A DNA stretch of 64,000 bases, taken from NCBI GenBank assembly GCA_027559495.1, contig JAMXSV010000004.1, positions 2,593,001-2,657,000 of the forward strand. Reading direction: 5' to 3'. The notes under the pieces were generated by a model. The model was not told where the DNA came from and searched no databases. It saw only the letters and a program-made list of their open reading frames with translations. This DNA is from Aurifilum marmelostoma (lineage: Eukaryota > Ascomycota > Sordariomycetes > Diaporthales > Cryphonectriaceae). This document shows positions 1-11,591 of this stretch, piece by piece (positions within the stretch are counted from its first letter, which is position 1; each line of letters opens with the position of its first letter). The position numbers and the translations under genes are program-made.

Positions 1-713
1 CCCAGATGCAGCAGATGCTTACATAATCCTCCCTCCGCACTGTACAACACGATCAAAGGGATCATATTGCCCAAGCCGCATATCTTCTCACCACCGCTGC
101 AAGGAAAAAAGTTATTGCAGTAGCATTGAGACTCTGGCCCCGTCTTGCATTGTGGATCTCTGCAGAGGAGAGATGAAGATGTTGGTGTCGCCATCTACCA
201 CTGCAGCAACCTGATGCTACAACTCAAACCCCTCAAACTTTATTGCAAGGCATCACTCACTCATTCCAATAATATAGTACATGTAAATAGACTAGGAACA
301 TTCGCACAGCAGCAGAAGGAACACCGGAGTGTATGCCAGAATTACAATAATTATTCGACATCAACCTTTGCCAGATGTAAACTTTGGTGCAGTGTCGGCC
401 CCTTCCCATCAAGTCTTCAGCACAAAGAACGTATCCATAAATAGTGTCTGCAGATCTGCTACATCTGTCCTTGAAGAAGGGAGAGAAAGAGGAATCAAGA
501 AGAAGGGAAAAAAGGAAAGGGGGGGGGGGGGGGGGAATTCAGAATATCCTATTACTGCCGAGACCGCGATGCACGACTTTCATGCCTTATCATTATGAAT
601 CCTGAACGCTACAGGGCTCCTCTCTCATCGACCGTCCCTATTTATTACCAACCCTTTTTCTTGCTTCCCTCAAAATCATCATCTTCCCATCCCGAAGTGA
701 CTGTGTCAACTCC
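1..713. other. Intergenic, no gene seen
   Basis: Downstream flank of the CFEM gene. No open frame here has a recognisable domain or plausible splice partners. It contains an uninterrupted run of 17 G at 519-535 following a purine-rich stretch. Nothing else could be supported. Confidence 0.6.
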
Positions 714-1433
714 TTACAGGGCCGCAACTCCAGCCAAGAACAGCCCGAGAAGTCCCGCGCCGACGGCTGCAGAGCCCTGAGCGACGTTTGCGCCCGCAGT
801 GGAGACCGAGGTTCCCGAAGGACCCGATGTCGACGCAGTGTTGTTACCGCCTGTGGACAGGGTCTTGGACGGAGACTGCGTGGCAGAGCTGCCGTTATTG
901 CCCGTGACAGACGGCCCAGACGTGATGCTCGTGATGCTGCTAGTCTCTCCGGGGCCGGTGGCGCTGGGCCCCGGGGTACTGGACGTGACCGAACCGGGGC
1001 CCGTGCCTGTGGTGGACGATCCGCCTGGCCCAGCGCCGCCGGCAGCAGTGGCGCTATAGGACACGCACAGCGCGGCGCCGGCGGTCTGTGCCACCAGGAG
1101 GTCGTTGCTGTCGCAGTTTGCGAGCAGACAGCTGACGGCGGCGTCGCCGATGGCGGATTGGGAGGCACAAGCACAGCCCTGGTCTGAGGCGGGCGTGCAG
1201 ACCGCGGCGATGGCAGTGGAGAGGCAGGGCAGCTGTTGTGAGGGCAAAAGAGCTCAGCTTTCCGTCCATCTCGAAAACAAAAAGGAATGTGTATGTGGGT
1301 TGTTGTCCGTGTTGATAGACATTTGAACATGTAATTGATGTGACTACACAATACTTACAGCACACTCCGGCTCTCCAGCGAGGTTCTGTGCAGCGACGAG
1401 GCCGGCGACAGAGAGAAGGATGATGGGCCGCAT
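714..1433 (-). CDS. CFEM-domain GPI-anchored cell-surface protein
   Basis: Two exons: 1359-1433 and 714-1232, phase 0. The donor is GTAAGT and the acceptor lies in ACAACAG. The product is 197 aa. Residues 1-15 form a signal peptide (MRPIILLSVAGLVAA). Eight cysteines follow in CFEM spacing: C-x3-C straddles the intron, then comes a D-x2-C-x-C block (DQGCAC), whose aspartate is the haem-iron ligand in characterised CFEM proteins. A Ser/Thr/Gly/Pro-rich stalk follows, and a hydrophobic C-terminus (GAGLLGLFLAGVAAL) that fits a GPI-attachment signal. CFEM proteins sit in the wall or plasma membrane and act in haem/iron capture, adhesion or surface sensing; which applies here cannot be read from sequence. 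Splitting the first cysteine pair across an intron right after the signal peptide is a reason the start could be missed by simple ORF calling. Confidence 0.85.
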
Positions 1434-2951
1434 TATGGATTGATTGATTGGCTTGAAAAGCAGCAATTGGGACGTCTGGTTGTTACTGGATTGTAGATTG
1501 TTGAAAGTAGTATTGGTGGTGGTGGTGGTGATGATGATGGTGTTGGTGGTGATGACGATGATGCTACACACAACAATGCAGTGTAGATAAGTGTACAGTC
1601 GACAGGCCCACTCGATTGAGTGTTCAAGAGACTTCACATCAAGAGACCGGTGCGTCCGTATGTGGTGTGATGTCTGTGTGAAGAAGTCGGCTAATGTTTG
1701 TTTACTACAAAGGCGGAAGAGTAAAGAGCTGAGAGGCGGGCGGCCTATGACTTATACCAGAACTGTCCTGGCCCTCCTCCCCCTGTCCCAATAGTCCTCC
1801 TTCTCCTCCTAACCACCTTCCCGTATTCCCTTCCCCAAATGGACGGACGGACTGGAGGGGGGGGGGGGGGGAAACAAATCGAGGACCGGCAAAGCGTCGT
1901 ACTATAGCAGCAGCTCACGGCGCCACGCTCGTGGTGATTCGCAGAGGCCGGCAGCCGGGTCACACCTCCCAGGGGTCAAGGAAGGGAGCTATGAACCCAA
2001 CCAACCATGTTATCCAGCATAGTCCTTGTATGGGGACGGTGCATGACAGTACCAGTACCGCAGTACGGGTGTAGTGGTACCACGCCGCGTGCAGGTAGTG
2101 CGGGGAGCGGCCCAGACATGGCGCGGGAAGTGACCCTATGGCATGGGGACTGCAGTACACAGTAATCTGCTGGGCTCGTGCATACTTAGGAGTACAACAA
2201 AGGCCGAACCGAAGTTGGGTTCGCAAGGTTGGGGGAGAGAGCACAGAGAGGTTGGGGGAATCATATGACCGGGGAACTCTCTCCTCTCTACACCTCTCCA
2301 GGCCGCTGTCAATCGCGATCCACTTCACCATCAAACCATCATCAAACTCAAAAATTAACTTTAATATGCCGCTTAACTCGCAACGATACTGACCAGCTCG
2401 AATCCTGTGCTGTCTCTTCTTTTGACTTTTTGAGACAGAAACTTACACTAATTTGTACTCACGTCCCTTTCACCGTACATGATACACCATGCATGGCAAG
2501 CAGTGGGCACTACTGCCCTGCGACATCTGCAACACCTCTTGATACTGTGTAAATCAACCGAGGCGACATACTTCATCTTCATTATATATAGTTTAATTAG
2601 TGCGCTCCTCAACCTACAGTGGCTTCAACCATACACCCATCGTCATCATCGTCGTCTTGGTTGAGACCAGTGCCACATCTGAGTAAAACAAAAAGCCAAC
2701 CGTCTACTCCATAATGTCCTGCTCTTGAGTTCGCTCCCCAAATTGATGCCAAAATACGGTTACGATACGAGAACTCCGTATCAATGCCCTTTCCATCCCG
2801 CCGGGTATCTCGACTAATTCAATTGTTGCTTGCCTTTTCTTTGTCCCTCTCCCCTTTCCCCCTCCCCCCCCGGATCCCTCAACCTCCCTCAACCTCCCTC
2901 CTCATCCTTGAATCGTCACCCCGAACGCAGACAAGAAACGCGATCCTGACC
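1434..2951. other. Intergenic: CFEM promoter and myosin 3' flank
   Basis: Both neighbours are on the minus strand, so this stretch carries the CFEM promoter and the myosin II 3' UTR. It holds a GGT/GAT trinucleotide tract (1514-1562) close to the CFEM start, and a run of 15 G at 1857-1871. Around 2049-2083 the tetranucleotide GTAC recurs in short imperfect palindromes. Short open frames here have no recognisable features, and I see no gene. Confidence 0.55.
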
Positions 2952-5900
2952 CTACAGGAATCCCTTCGTGAGGCTGGGCACGCGACTAATACTGCTCTTC
3001 CTCTGAGGGATCACCACATGGCCCTCGGCATCGGTCTCTTCATCGACCACGCTTGCCAGACCGGAGCTCCTCATCGTCGCCATCGTCCCCGACCTGCTGA
3101 CTCCTCTTGCCGAGCCCATGACGCTGCCGGCGATGGATCCCAGTACGGATCCCTTCTCGGATCTCAGGTTCTTCCAGCTGTCGAGTTCCCGCTCCAGGCG
3201 GACCACCTTCTCCTTCTCCTCGCGCAGCTCCCGCTCCGCCCGTCGGGCCTGGAGCTGGCCTGCAGACTCGGACGCCTGCAGCTCGTCGATCGTCTTGAGC
3301 AGCTTGTCCGCCCTGTCGCGCATGCGGTTGAGGTCCTCCTCCGTCTGTGCGTTCTGCTTGTCCTTGCGCTCGATCTGGCCCTGCAGGTCCTTGACAATGC
3401 GGTCCACGTTGCGTACCGACCGCTGTGACTTGGCTCGCGTGTTCTCCTGCTCCTCGAGTTGTGATTCCAACTGCTTTTCTGTTAGACCCTGTGGCTGTCT
3501 AGGCTTGCTTGCTGGTGATGACGGTGGGATGGGGGTAGAGGTCAAAAAGAAAACCGTGTCAGACTTGCCTCGTGAATACGCTTGTGCAGGAACTTGATGT
3601 CCTGGCTGGCGCTTGAATACCCCTTGGTCTCAAGGTCTACCAGCTTGACCTGCACCTCGTTGAGCGTCTTCTCCAGGGCCGCCTTGTCCTTCTGCAGCTG
3701 CACGCTCGTCTCGCGCTCCACCATGATGTCCTTTTGTACCTCCGACGCGAGCGCCTCGGCGCGGCGCATCTTCTCTACCGCAGCCGCAGCAATGTCCTCC
3801 TGGTGCGCGAGGTTGGACTTCAGGTCGAGGATCTCCTTGTCGATGCTGGCAGCGTTGCGGAGCGATGGGCTCTCGCTCCTGGCCAGGTCTTCCAGTCCAG
3901 CCTTGGCCTCCTCGAGACGCGTCTCGATGCTGCGCTTCTCGCGGAAGAGAGCATCCCGCTCCGCCGTCACGTCATCGACAGACGAGCGCAGGGACCGCAC
4001 CTGCGACAGCAGGTTGACGATCTTGCCCTGCGCTTCGTTATGTGCATTCACCGCCTCCTCGCGCGATGCAGAGACGTCGGCAAGGGACGACTCGAGGCGG
4101 GCCTTTTCCTTGGACCATGTAGAGCTGTTCAGCACCTCGTCGTCCCACTTCGACCTGAGCTCGTCCAGCTCCTCCCGCAGCCGTGCGATCTCGGCCTGCT
4201 TGAACAGCTTCTCCTCCCGGGCCAGGTCGAGCTCCTTGGTAAGCGTGGCGAACTCCGCCTGGTATTTCTTGCGGGTCTGCTCCAGGCTCGACTCGGTATC
4301 CTCGATGTCATTAGCGCGTTGGTTGCGGTAGTCTTCCAGTTCGTGTTGCAGCCTCTTCTTTGCCTGTGTGGCGGCCTCCAGATCGGTAGATAGGTCCTCG
4401 AGTTTCTCCTCGAGGCGCTGGTTCGAACGCTGCAGATCCTCGACAGTCTGGTCCATCTTCTTGCGTTCCGCCATGACCTCGGCGTACGTCTCCTCGGCCT
4501 CTTTGGCTTGTGTCTTGGCAAACTGCTCGGCTCGGTTGGCCTTCAGGACGGAAATCTCAGCCTGCTCCAGTCTGCTGAAATACTCATCGGCCCGGCTCTT
4601 GTACAGGTTCAGGCTGGCGGTCACATCAGCGAGCTTGGATGTCTCTGCGTCCAATCTTATCTGGAGGTCAGAGAACTCCTGGAGCAGCTGGCTGCGACTA
4701 GCAGCCTCCTGCTCTCTCGCCAGGGTCATCTCCTGGAGGTCGCCCCTGGCATCGCGCAGATCAACCTCGAGGTTGGCGCGGTCGTGCCGCAGTTTCTCAA
4801 AGTGTTCCTTGACGTCAGCCAGATCCGCAACAGCATCTCTATGGCTGTGCAGCAGCGAGCGCCGGGACTCCTCGGTGCTGTTGAGAAGATCAAACAGTTC
4901 CTCGTGTGACCTGGTCTGAACGTCACGCAGAGAGAGTTCGCCGCTGCGAAGAGCCTTCTCCAACGTCGACACTTTCTTGGCAGAATCGTCGAGCATGTCG
5001 TGGAGGCGGCTGTTCGCGAGTTCGAGCTTCTTGACCCGTTGCAGCGACGAGCTCTGTTCAGAGTACTCGGGGGGTGCCGGAGTCGACCGGTCGAGCTGGC
5101 TCTGAAGATGCCTGTTCTGCATCTGCGACAGCTGCAGTTGGTTCTGCAGCTCTTCCACCTCTGCCTTGAGATCCATGCGGTTGTTGAAGCTCAAGATATC
5201 CGCGGTCTTCTCAGACCGGACCGAGTCGTGGCTCGGATCTGTATCGCTCTGAACCCGTGCAGGAGGCGTCGAGGGTGCAGAGAGCTTGCGTCCATTCGGC
5301 TTCGACTTCCGATAAGAAGGCGACGTATCGAAGGGAGCTTCGTTGAGATCAAGCTCTCCGAGACGTGCTCGCTCCGGGGACTGACGGTTGTTGGCCCTCA
5401 GATCAGCTAGCTGAGATTCTGCGCTGTTCCTCGCCGCCGTCTGCACTCGGAGGTTTTGCTGGAGCTCCTCAATCTTCCTGACGAGGTCGTACTTCTCGCT
5501 GAAGACACGCTCGCCAGCTCCATCAACCTGAGATGGTGGCGGAGCAGATTCGGGATCGACGGTCTTCAGAGCTCGCAGCATCTGAGAGCGGAGCTCGGCG
5601 AGCTCCTTATCCCGGGAAGTGAGAGTAGCCTGGAGTGTCCGGGCCGTGCCCTGGGCCTGAGCCCGCAATTGTCGCTCAGACTCGAGGTTGCGGTTGGCCT
5701 CTGCCAGCTGCACAGTAGAGTTAGACGACATCTTCTCAGCATTGCGATTCGACTTGACCTCGCGCTGGAACTGGTGATTCAGGTCTTCGAGGTTGAGCTC
5801 CGCCTTCTCGAGCTTCTTCTGCAGGGATGTTGCGCTGACTTGCGCGTCCCCGAGCTGTTTGTGAAGTTTGCCGTTCTGTTCCTCAAGCCTGGCCTTCTCA

Positions 5901-8900
5901 CGTTGCAGCACCATCAGTTGACCCCGGTTGGCCTCACTGGCTCGTGAGCTGGACCGGGCGATCTCGAGACCCTTCTGCTGAAGCTTGTTCAGCAAGGCTC
6001 GATTGTCATTCTCGGAGGCTGCCAGGCGGCTCTTGACTGTTTGGAGTTCTCTCTCCATGCGCTCCTTGGCCTGATCTTCTTTGAGGCCAAAGTTGCCCGA
6101 GGAGAGGATCAGCTTGTTGAGCTCCTCAACTTGGCGATTCAGGTCGGCACACTCGTCCTCGAACCATTTGAGTCGTTCCTGGGCTGCGTCTAGGTCCTTT
6201 TGGAGACTAGCCTCGCGATCCCTCGCAATCCTGGAGGCAGCGCGCTCGCCAGCAACCTCGGCCTCTCTGCGAGCCTCCTCAGCCTGGGCATATGCCGCCC
6301 TCAACTTTCGGATCTCCTGTCGTGCGTCATCCCGTTCCTTCTCTGCAGTCGTTCGCGCGGCGACTGCACGCCTCAGCGTGTCTTGTGCCGCATACAGCTC
6401 CTTTTCGATGACGATCTTGGACTCATTGAGGTGGTCGTATTCCACCTGAAGCTGCTCAAACTTGTGCTCGCTAAGCAAAAGGACGTCGTCGCGAGACTGC
6501 CGCTCTCGACTGAGCTCCATCTGGGTCTGGTAAAGCTCATCCTTAAGGTCCTTGATCTGGGACTCCAGCTGCTGCCGATTCTGGTCAGCCTGCGCGTCCT
6601 CGGAGAGCCGGGCCTGGAGAATCTTTTTGGCATCTTCGGCCTCTCTCTGGACCTGTGCCTGCTGCGACTTGAGAGCATCCAGCTGAGCCTGAACCTCGCG
6701 GAGATTGGTGCTGGCCTTCTCCTTCTCGGCAGCAAGTGCCTTGCGCTGATCTTCGAAAGTGCGTCGTTCCATCTCGTATTTCTTGTTGTCTCCGCGGAGA
6801 AGGGCCAATTCACTCTCCTTCTTGCGGACGAGATCCTCGTATTCCGTCGACGTCTTGGCCAGCGCGGCGAGCTGCTGCTGCACGTCTCGGCTCTCTGTCA
6901 TCAACTGTTGCTGCTTGTTTTTGTAGGATTGGAGTTCCTTCTGGGCTGCATGAAGCTTCACTTCCGCGTCCTGGTCAATCTGCAGCAGCTTCTTCTCCAA
7001 ATCCCGCGCCTTCCTGTCCTTCACTGCGAGTTGGCTCTGCAGCATGCCAAGTTCTTGCTCGAGCGCCTCTTCTTGCTCAGTCCGCTCGTTCTGGCTGTTG
7101 GATATGTCCTCAATGGCTTGCTCCAGGTCAGCCACACGCCCGGCCAACTCGGTCTTCTCTTCCTCTAGTCGGCCAATCAGGGATGCGGCTTGTTCGAGCT
7201 GGCTCCGGAACTTATCAACGTCGTCTTCTGCTCTCTTCTTGGCATCCAGGAGGCCGTCAAGCTCATCCTCAAGCTTCTCGGCATCCTCGATGGCCCCGGC
7301 AAGCTTGTCCTCCAGCTCAGCCTCGCGCTGCTGGAGACGCTTGAAGATCTCGTCCTTGTCCAGGGCCAGAGCGCGTTCGCTCTCCAGCGTCTGCTGCACG
7401 CGCATCATCTCCAAGTGGACGTTGCGTCGGTCCTCTTCCAACTTTTGCCGGTCAGCCAGATCCTGACGGACCTTGTCGTTCAGCTGGCGAATCATCTCGT
7501 CGCGCTTCTTGACCTCCGTTGCGGTTCGCGTCGCCCCTAGAAGTGGCTTCATCTTGACCATGAGTTGCCACCAGGGATTTTTGCAAAGATCAAGGTACAC
7601 TCGGAAATTCTGTTGAATCACCCGTGTGGCCTCGGCGCGATACAACCGCTTGTAGGCGATCCGTCTTGAGTTGTAGCCACGAGCGACAGACTGAAATCGG
7701 GCCATGATGTCCGATATAAGAGCATCGCGTTGCTCTTCCAGCTCAGCAAGCACACCAGCCCGGAAGAAGACCTTCGTAAGACCCACTCGGTATAGTGCCT
7801 TGTCCAATTTGAGCTTCTCGAGCATGATCGATGCAGCTGCCTGGCCCTCCAGGTATCCCTTCGGCATATCCTTGCACAGCACTTCATACCGAGCGCGGAA
7901 CTCAGCAAAGGGAAGACGGTTCGGGAACCCGGTGCGTGCTATTCGTATACCTTCCAGGACACCGTTGCATCTCAGCTGGTCCAGAACAAGCAAGCCATTG
8001 AATTGCTTTGGGCGCTTCTTGTGGTTGGGAAGAATGCAACGAACAAAATGAGGGTGGGTTGAGTGTAGCTGCGCCATCAGGCTCGACAGTTGCTCCTTGT
8101 GCCTCTGGGCAACTGTGCGGAACAGACCCTTCTTCACCCGGCTGCGCACGGCACCGCCTTCATCCTCGTTGTCGGCACAGTCGGAGAAGAGATTTGCGAT
8201 GTGCTTGTCGGTAGATGCCGCCAGCAGCCTGGTCACATTGTCGTTGAGAGGATCCTTGTTCTTGTCCAGCCAGCCTTCCGTGGAGTATTCGACTTCAGCC
8301 GCGTAATGGGTGAGCACGAAGCCATGACGCAGTCTCGAAGCCCTGTACTTTGTGGATTTCTTATCCCACAATGAGTGCAATTTTTCCGTGAAGGACTTGT
8401 CGGTGGCCTTGGGCATCACACAGTCTTCGTCGAGGCACGAAAAGATACCAATAGGGTTCGGTAGCTCAATCAGGTCAATCGTCGGCTGGAGGTCGCGGCC
8501 AAAATCAATAAACTTCCACTCGATCTGCTCACGGGCATACTCCTCCTGCTCGAGAACAAACATGTGATGGTTGAAGAACTGCTGAAGCTTCTCGTTGGTG
8601 TAGTTTATGCAGAGCTGCTCGAAGCTGTTCTCCTCGAAGATCTCGAAACCTGCGATATCCAGAACACCGATGAAATGGGACTCGTCTAGGCCCATGCCGG
8701 TCCGATCGAGTTGTCGATTGATACGAGTTACGAGATCACCAAAACCTCTCTCGTAGATACCCTTGGCAAGGGCGTTGATGCCGAGGCGAACCTGCTCAGG
8801 TGTCTGCACTTTCTCGACCCACTCGCGACCGGCCTTGACCTTGGGGTGTAATAAGCCCTGGAGGAAAGGCTCCAGTGATATCCCGAGCAGCTTGCAGACT

Positions 8901-10350
8901 CTATCCGCAACCTGCTTCGCATCTGGGGCAAGCCGAGCTTGGTCGACGGAACGGCTCTCGTTCATCACCCCGATGTTTCCGAGGTGCAGCACCGCGGCCA
9001 CAGTCTGGAGTATAGAGCTCTGCTCCTTTTCGGAAAAGCCCATGACATTGAAGGCTTCCATCAAGACGTCCCATTCCTCTCGGTCAGAAACTCCTGTGAT
9101 CGTGCCCTGGCCGTCGCGAGTGTAGGCAAAGTCATCCACATCCAGCCCATCGAGGAGGAAGTCTTGTTTTAGCTGCTTGTCACCACCCTTCAACAACTGG
9201 TAGAACACATGATAATTGCGCTCATTGGCATTGATACGGACGACGCGGGACTTCTCCAACAAGTACCAGTCAATGAAAGCTCCCGAGATCGAGCCATTGC
9301 GATTGAACTCGATGCGGATGAACTTTCCGAACCTAGACGAGTTGTTGTTCCTCACAGTCTGCGCGTTGCCAAAGGCTTCGAGGATCGGGTTTGCCCGGAG
9401 GATCTGGGCCGAGAGGTTGGAATGTTGCCCTCGAGTCTTACTGGAGGACTCTGAGGGCGCCACAGCTGCAAGATACTGAATGACCTTTTTGGTGTTCTCT
9501 GTCTTTCCTGCACCAGACTCTCCCGTGACGAGGATGCTCTGGTTCATGCCCTCCTCGATGAGATTTCGAAATGCTTCGTCGGCCATAGCATAGATGTGGG
9601 GCTTCGTATCCTCTCGACTCCGCCCCTTGTACATGTTGATATATTCGTTTGTATATATGGGAAGGGGACAGTACGGGTTGACGGTGACCAAGAACAGGCC
9701 GGAGTACGTGTAGATGAGGTCTGATTGGTATCGCATGTGGAGGTTGTGGACGACAGATGCTTCGTTGAGGTGCGTCAGCTCGGCCATGTCATTGGCCTTG
9801 TCGAACTTTGCCGGATTGACCTTGTCGGCGCTCTCGGCGTCGACCTCTCGTTGCTGCGTTCTGTATCAGTGCCTGGTACCACGAATATAGTCAGGACGGC
9901 TGGCCAGCTCACGCTTCCGTCGTCACACTGGACGAGCAGTCGGTTGCCACCCAGCTCTTCGACGACCCAACCCTTCACGAAGGCCATCTGGGGGTCCTTA
10001 AGCCACACATATCGCTTTCCTGAGAAGTCGTTCTCGCCTTCTATGCCTTTTACCGCGTCAGAGGAGCGCTTCAAGTCTTCGTCCTTGATGAAGGATGGAG
10101 CAAAGGTGCCGGAATGGCGATTGTCCCCCTTGGACATGCTCCGAACATGGCCAGATTTGGCATCGCCGCTGCCAGGAACCCCAAGGCTCCCGCCGAGGGA
10201 CCCCCCTCGCACATGACCGGCCGCTGGCGGTGTCGATAATCCAGGCGAGGCTGGTATAGGCGACGGGAAAAGGGCTGATTTCGGCCTGCTGTTCGGCGGG
10301 GCTGGCGAAGGCGACTGCCTCATGAACGGGCTGTTCCGTACTGTGCCCAT
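2952..10350 (-). CDS. myo2: Class II myosin heavy chain (cytokinesis myosin)
   Basis: Three exons: 9913-10350, 3569-9853 and 2952-3470, giving about 2413 aa, the usual size for Pezizomycotina myosin II. The first 146 residues hold a Ser/Pro-rich leader and the SH3-like N-terminal myosin subdomain. The motor follows, with P-loop GESGAGKT at about 257-264, switch I NNNSSRFGK and switch II DIAGFE. An IQ-like region (FQSVARGYNSRRIAYKR) precedes about 1500 residues of nearly unbroken heptad coiled coil and a basic Ser-rich tail. It powers the contractile actomyosin ring during septation; light chains should bind the IQ region and the rod should dimerise. The 59-nt first intron has donor AGC|GTGAGC. 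The second intron has a GC donor (separate entry). Start chosen as the first Met of the open leader. It is divergent from the Red1-like gene. Confidence 0.95.
3471..3568 (-). other. GC-AG intron near the 3' end of the myosin II gene
   Basis: The myosin rod frame runs into a stop shortly after a perfect GC-donor consensus (GAG|GCAAGT). The coiled coil resumes in another frame after ...AAAAGCAG. Joining 3569 to 3470 removes 98 nt and restores an uninterrupted heptad region (RIHE|LESQLEEQE), which matches the expected fungal myosin II tail. An alternative GT donor four bases further (GCAA|GTCTGA), paired with CTAACAG, would keep the frame but insert Ala-Lys-Lys-Gln. Confidence 0.75.
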
Positions 10351-11591
10351 CGTAAAGACAGTCGGCGGTGGTGTATGTGTATGACAATGGTAGTTCGCGG
10401 GTGCGAAGAGGTCTTCATGGAGGTCGTGTGAGCATCAAGATGTACTGCAAAAATTAATAGCCTTGGGCGTCGGGCATCGAGACGCGATCGCGCAGGGCTG
10501 GCGCCTAGCAATGGCGTTCGATCGATCGTCCTTTCGATCGAGAAGGAAAAGCAATGTGGCTTTCAGAAACCATGTAAGAAGGTTTGTCTGAAATGCATGC
10601 GATCTGATGATCTCATGCCTATAGGGTCAGAGGAGGAGTCGATTGAGGCACTGGAGCGATCGAGTCTGGCCATGTGAAAATGTAATGCGTGAAGACGAGT
10701 CTCAACTTCCCAACCTCCCACCCCAAGTTACACTGGGGCCTGAGCCTGTGAGTGGCTCCTAGCCCCCAGTCATGTAAACAAATCCAATGACGCCGGAGCA
10801 ACTGGACATGGGGGGAGCCCAGCCACCAGTCCCCACCAGACCCAGGCACTATCCCTGCACTCCTATGTGCTGTGGTGCTATGTACCAAGAAGGCGCTAGC
10901 ACCTAAACGAGCTTAGCACAGTGCCACTCCAGGTGAGCGGTCTGAGCACTGGGAAACACAAAGCCAAGCACCACCATCACGGGCAATCTGCACATCCCCA
11001 TTGACAGCACCCAAATTTCTTCAAATCTTCAAAGGACAAGACGCATTTGCGCCACCTCAAAACACCAAGCACACTGGTCCAACTTGCCTTTGTCCACCTA
11101 ACTTAGTAAGAAGCGTCTTGCTACAGAAGTCTTCTCACCCTTTTTGTGCGCCACCTCGAGTCAAGTCCTGCGCTATCTCTTGCTTGAAGCAAAAGAATCC
11201 CCTGTGCACTCAACCTCGGCCAGAGAAACAGTGCCAGCATCCTATTCAACTTTGGGCGCAGGGCTCTTGAGGCATCATTGAGTCCTGCTTCAGCAGACTG
11301 TTGCTGGTCAAATTGTTGTTTGTCCCTCTCAAGACACCCCAACAACGCGCTCAGTGGGTAGCATCTGCTGCACAACGCGTCGCGATCAGTCATCTGGAGT
11401 GCTGAAATTTGCATTCGCTTGCAAGCACATGCACGCTTCTATCCTCCATCTTTCAATGTCTGTGATAACAATGCGTGTTGACAACACAGCACAAGACACA
11501 TTACCCTCCACAGCACGCTGAAAACCTTGTCGTCGACAAACCATCATACAAACACCTCCACATATCTTGTGACCCTTCAATCACGACGAGA
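10351..11591. promoter_or_regulatory. Divergent promoter region, myosin II / Red1-like
   Basis: This 1.24-kb spacer separates two head-to-head genes and should hold both promoters and 5' UTRs. A CGATCGATCG palindrome lies at 10519-10528 and is followed by a second TTCGATCGA copy. From about 10740 to 11390 there are C/A-rich tracts. No coding region is supported. The open frame of the plus-strand gene extends back to 11475, but I place its start at 11592. Confidence 0.5.

Noticed and set aside
6200..7168. 322-codon frame antisense to the myosin rod, Leu-rich
   Set aside because: The Leu richness is the reverse complement of the Glu/Gln/Lys heptads of the coiled coil.
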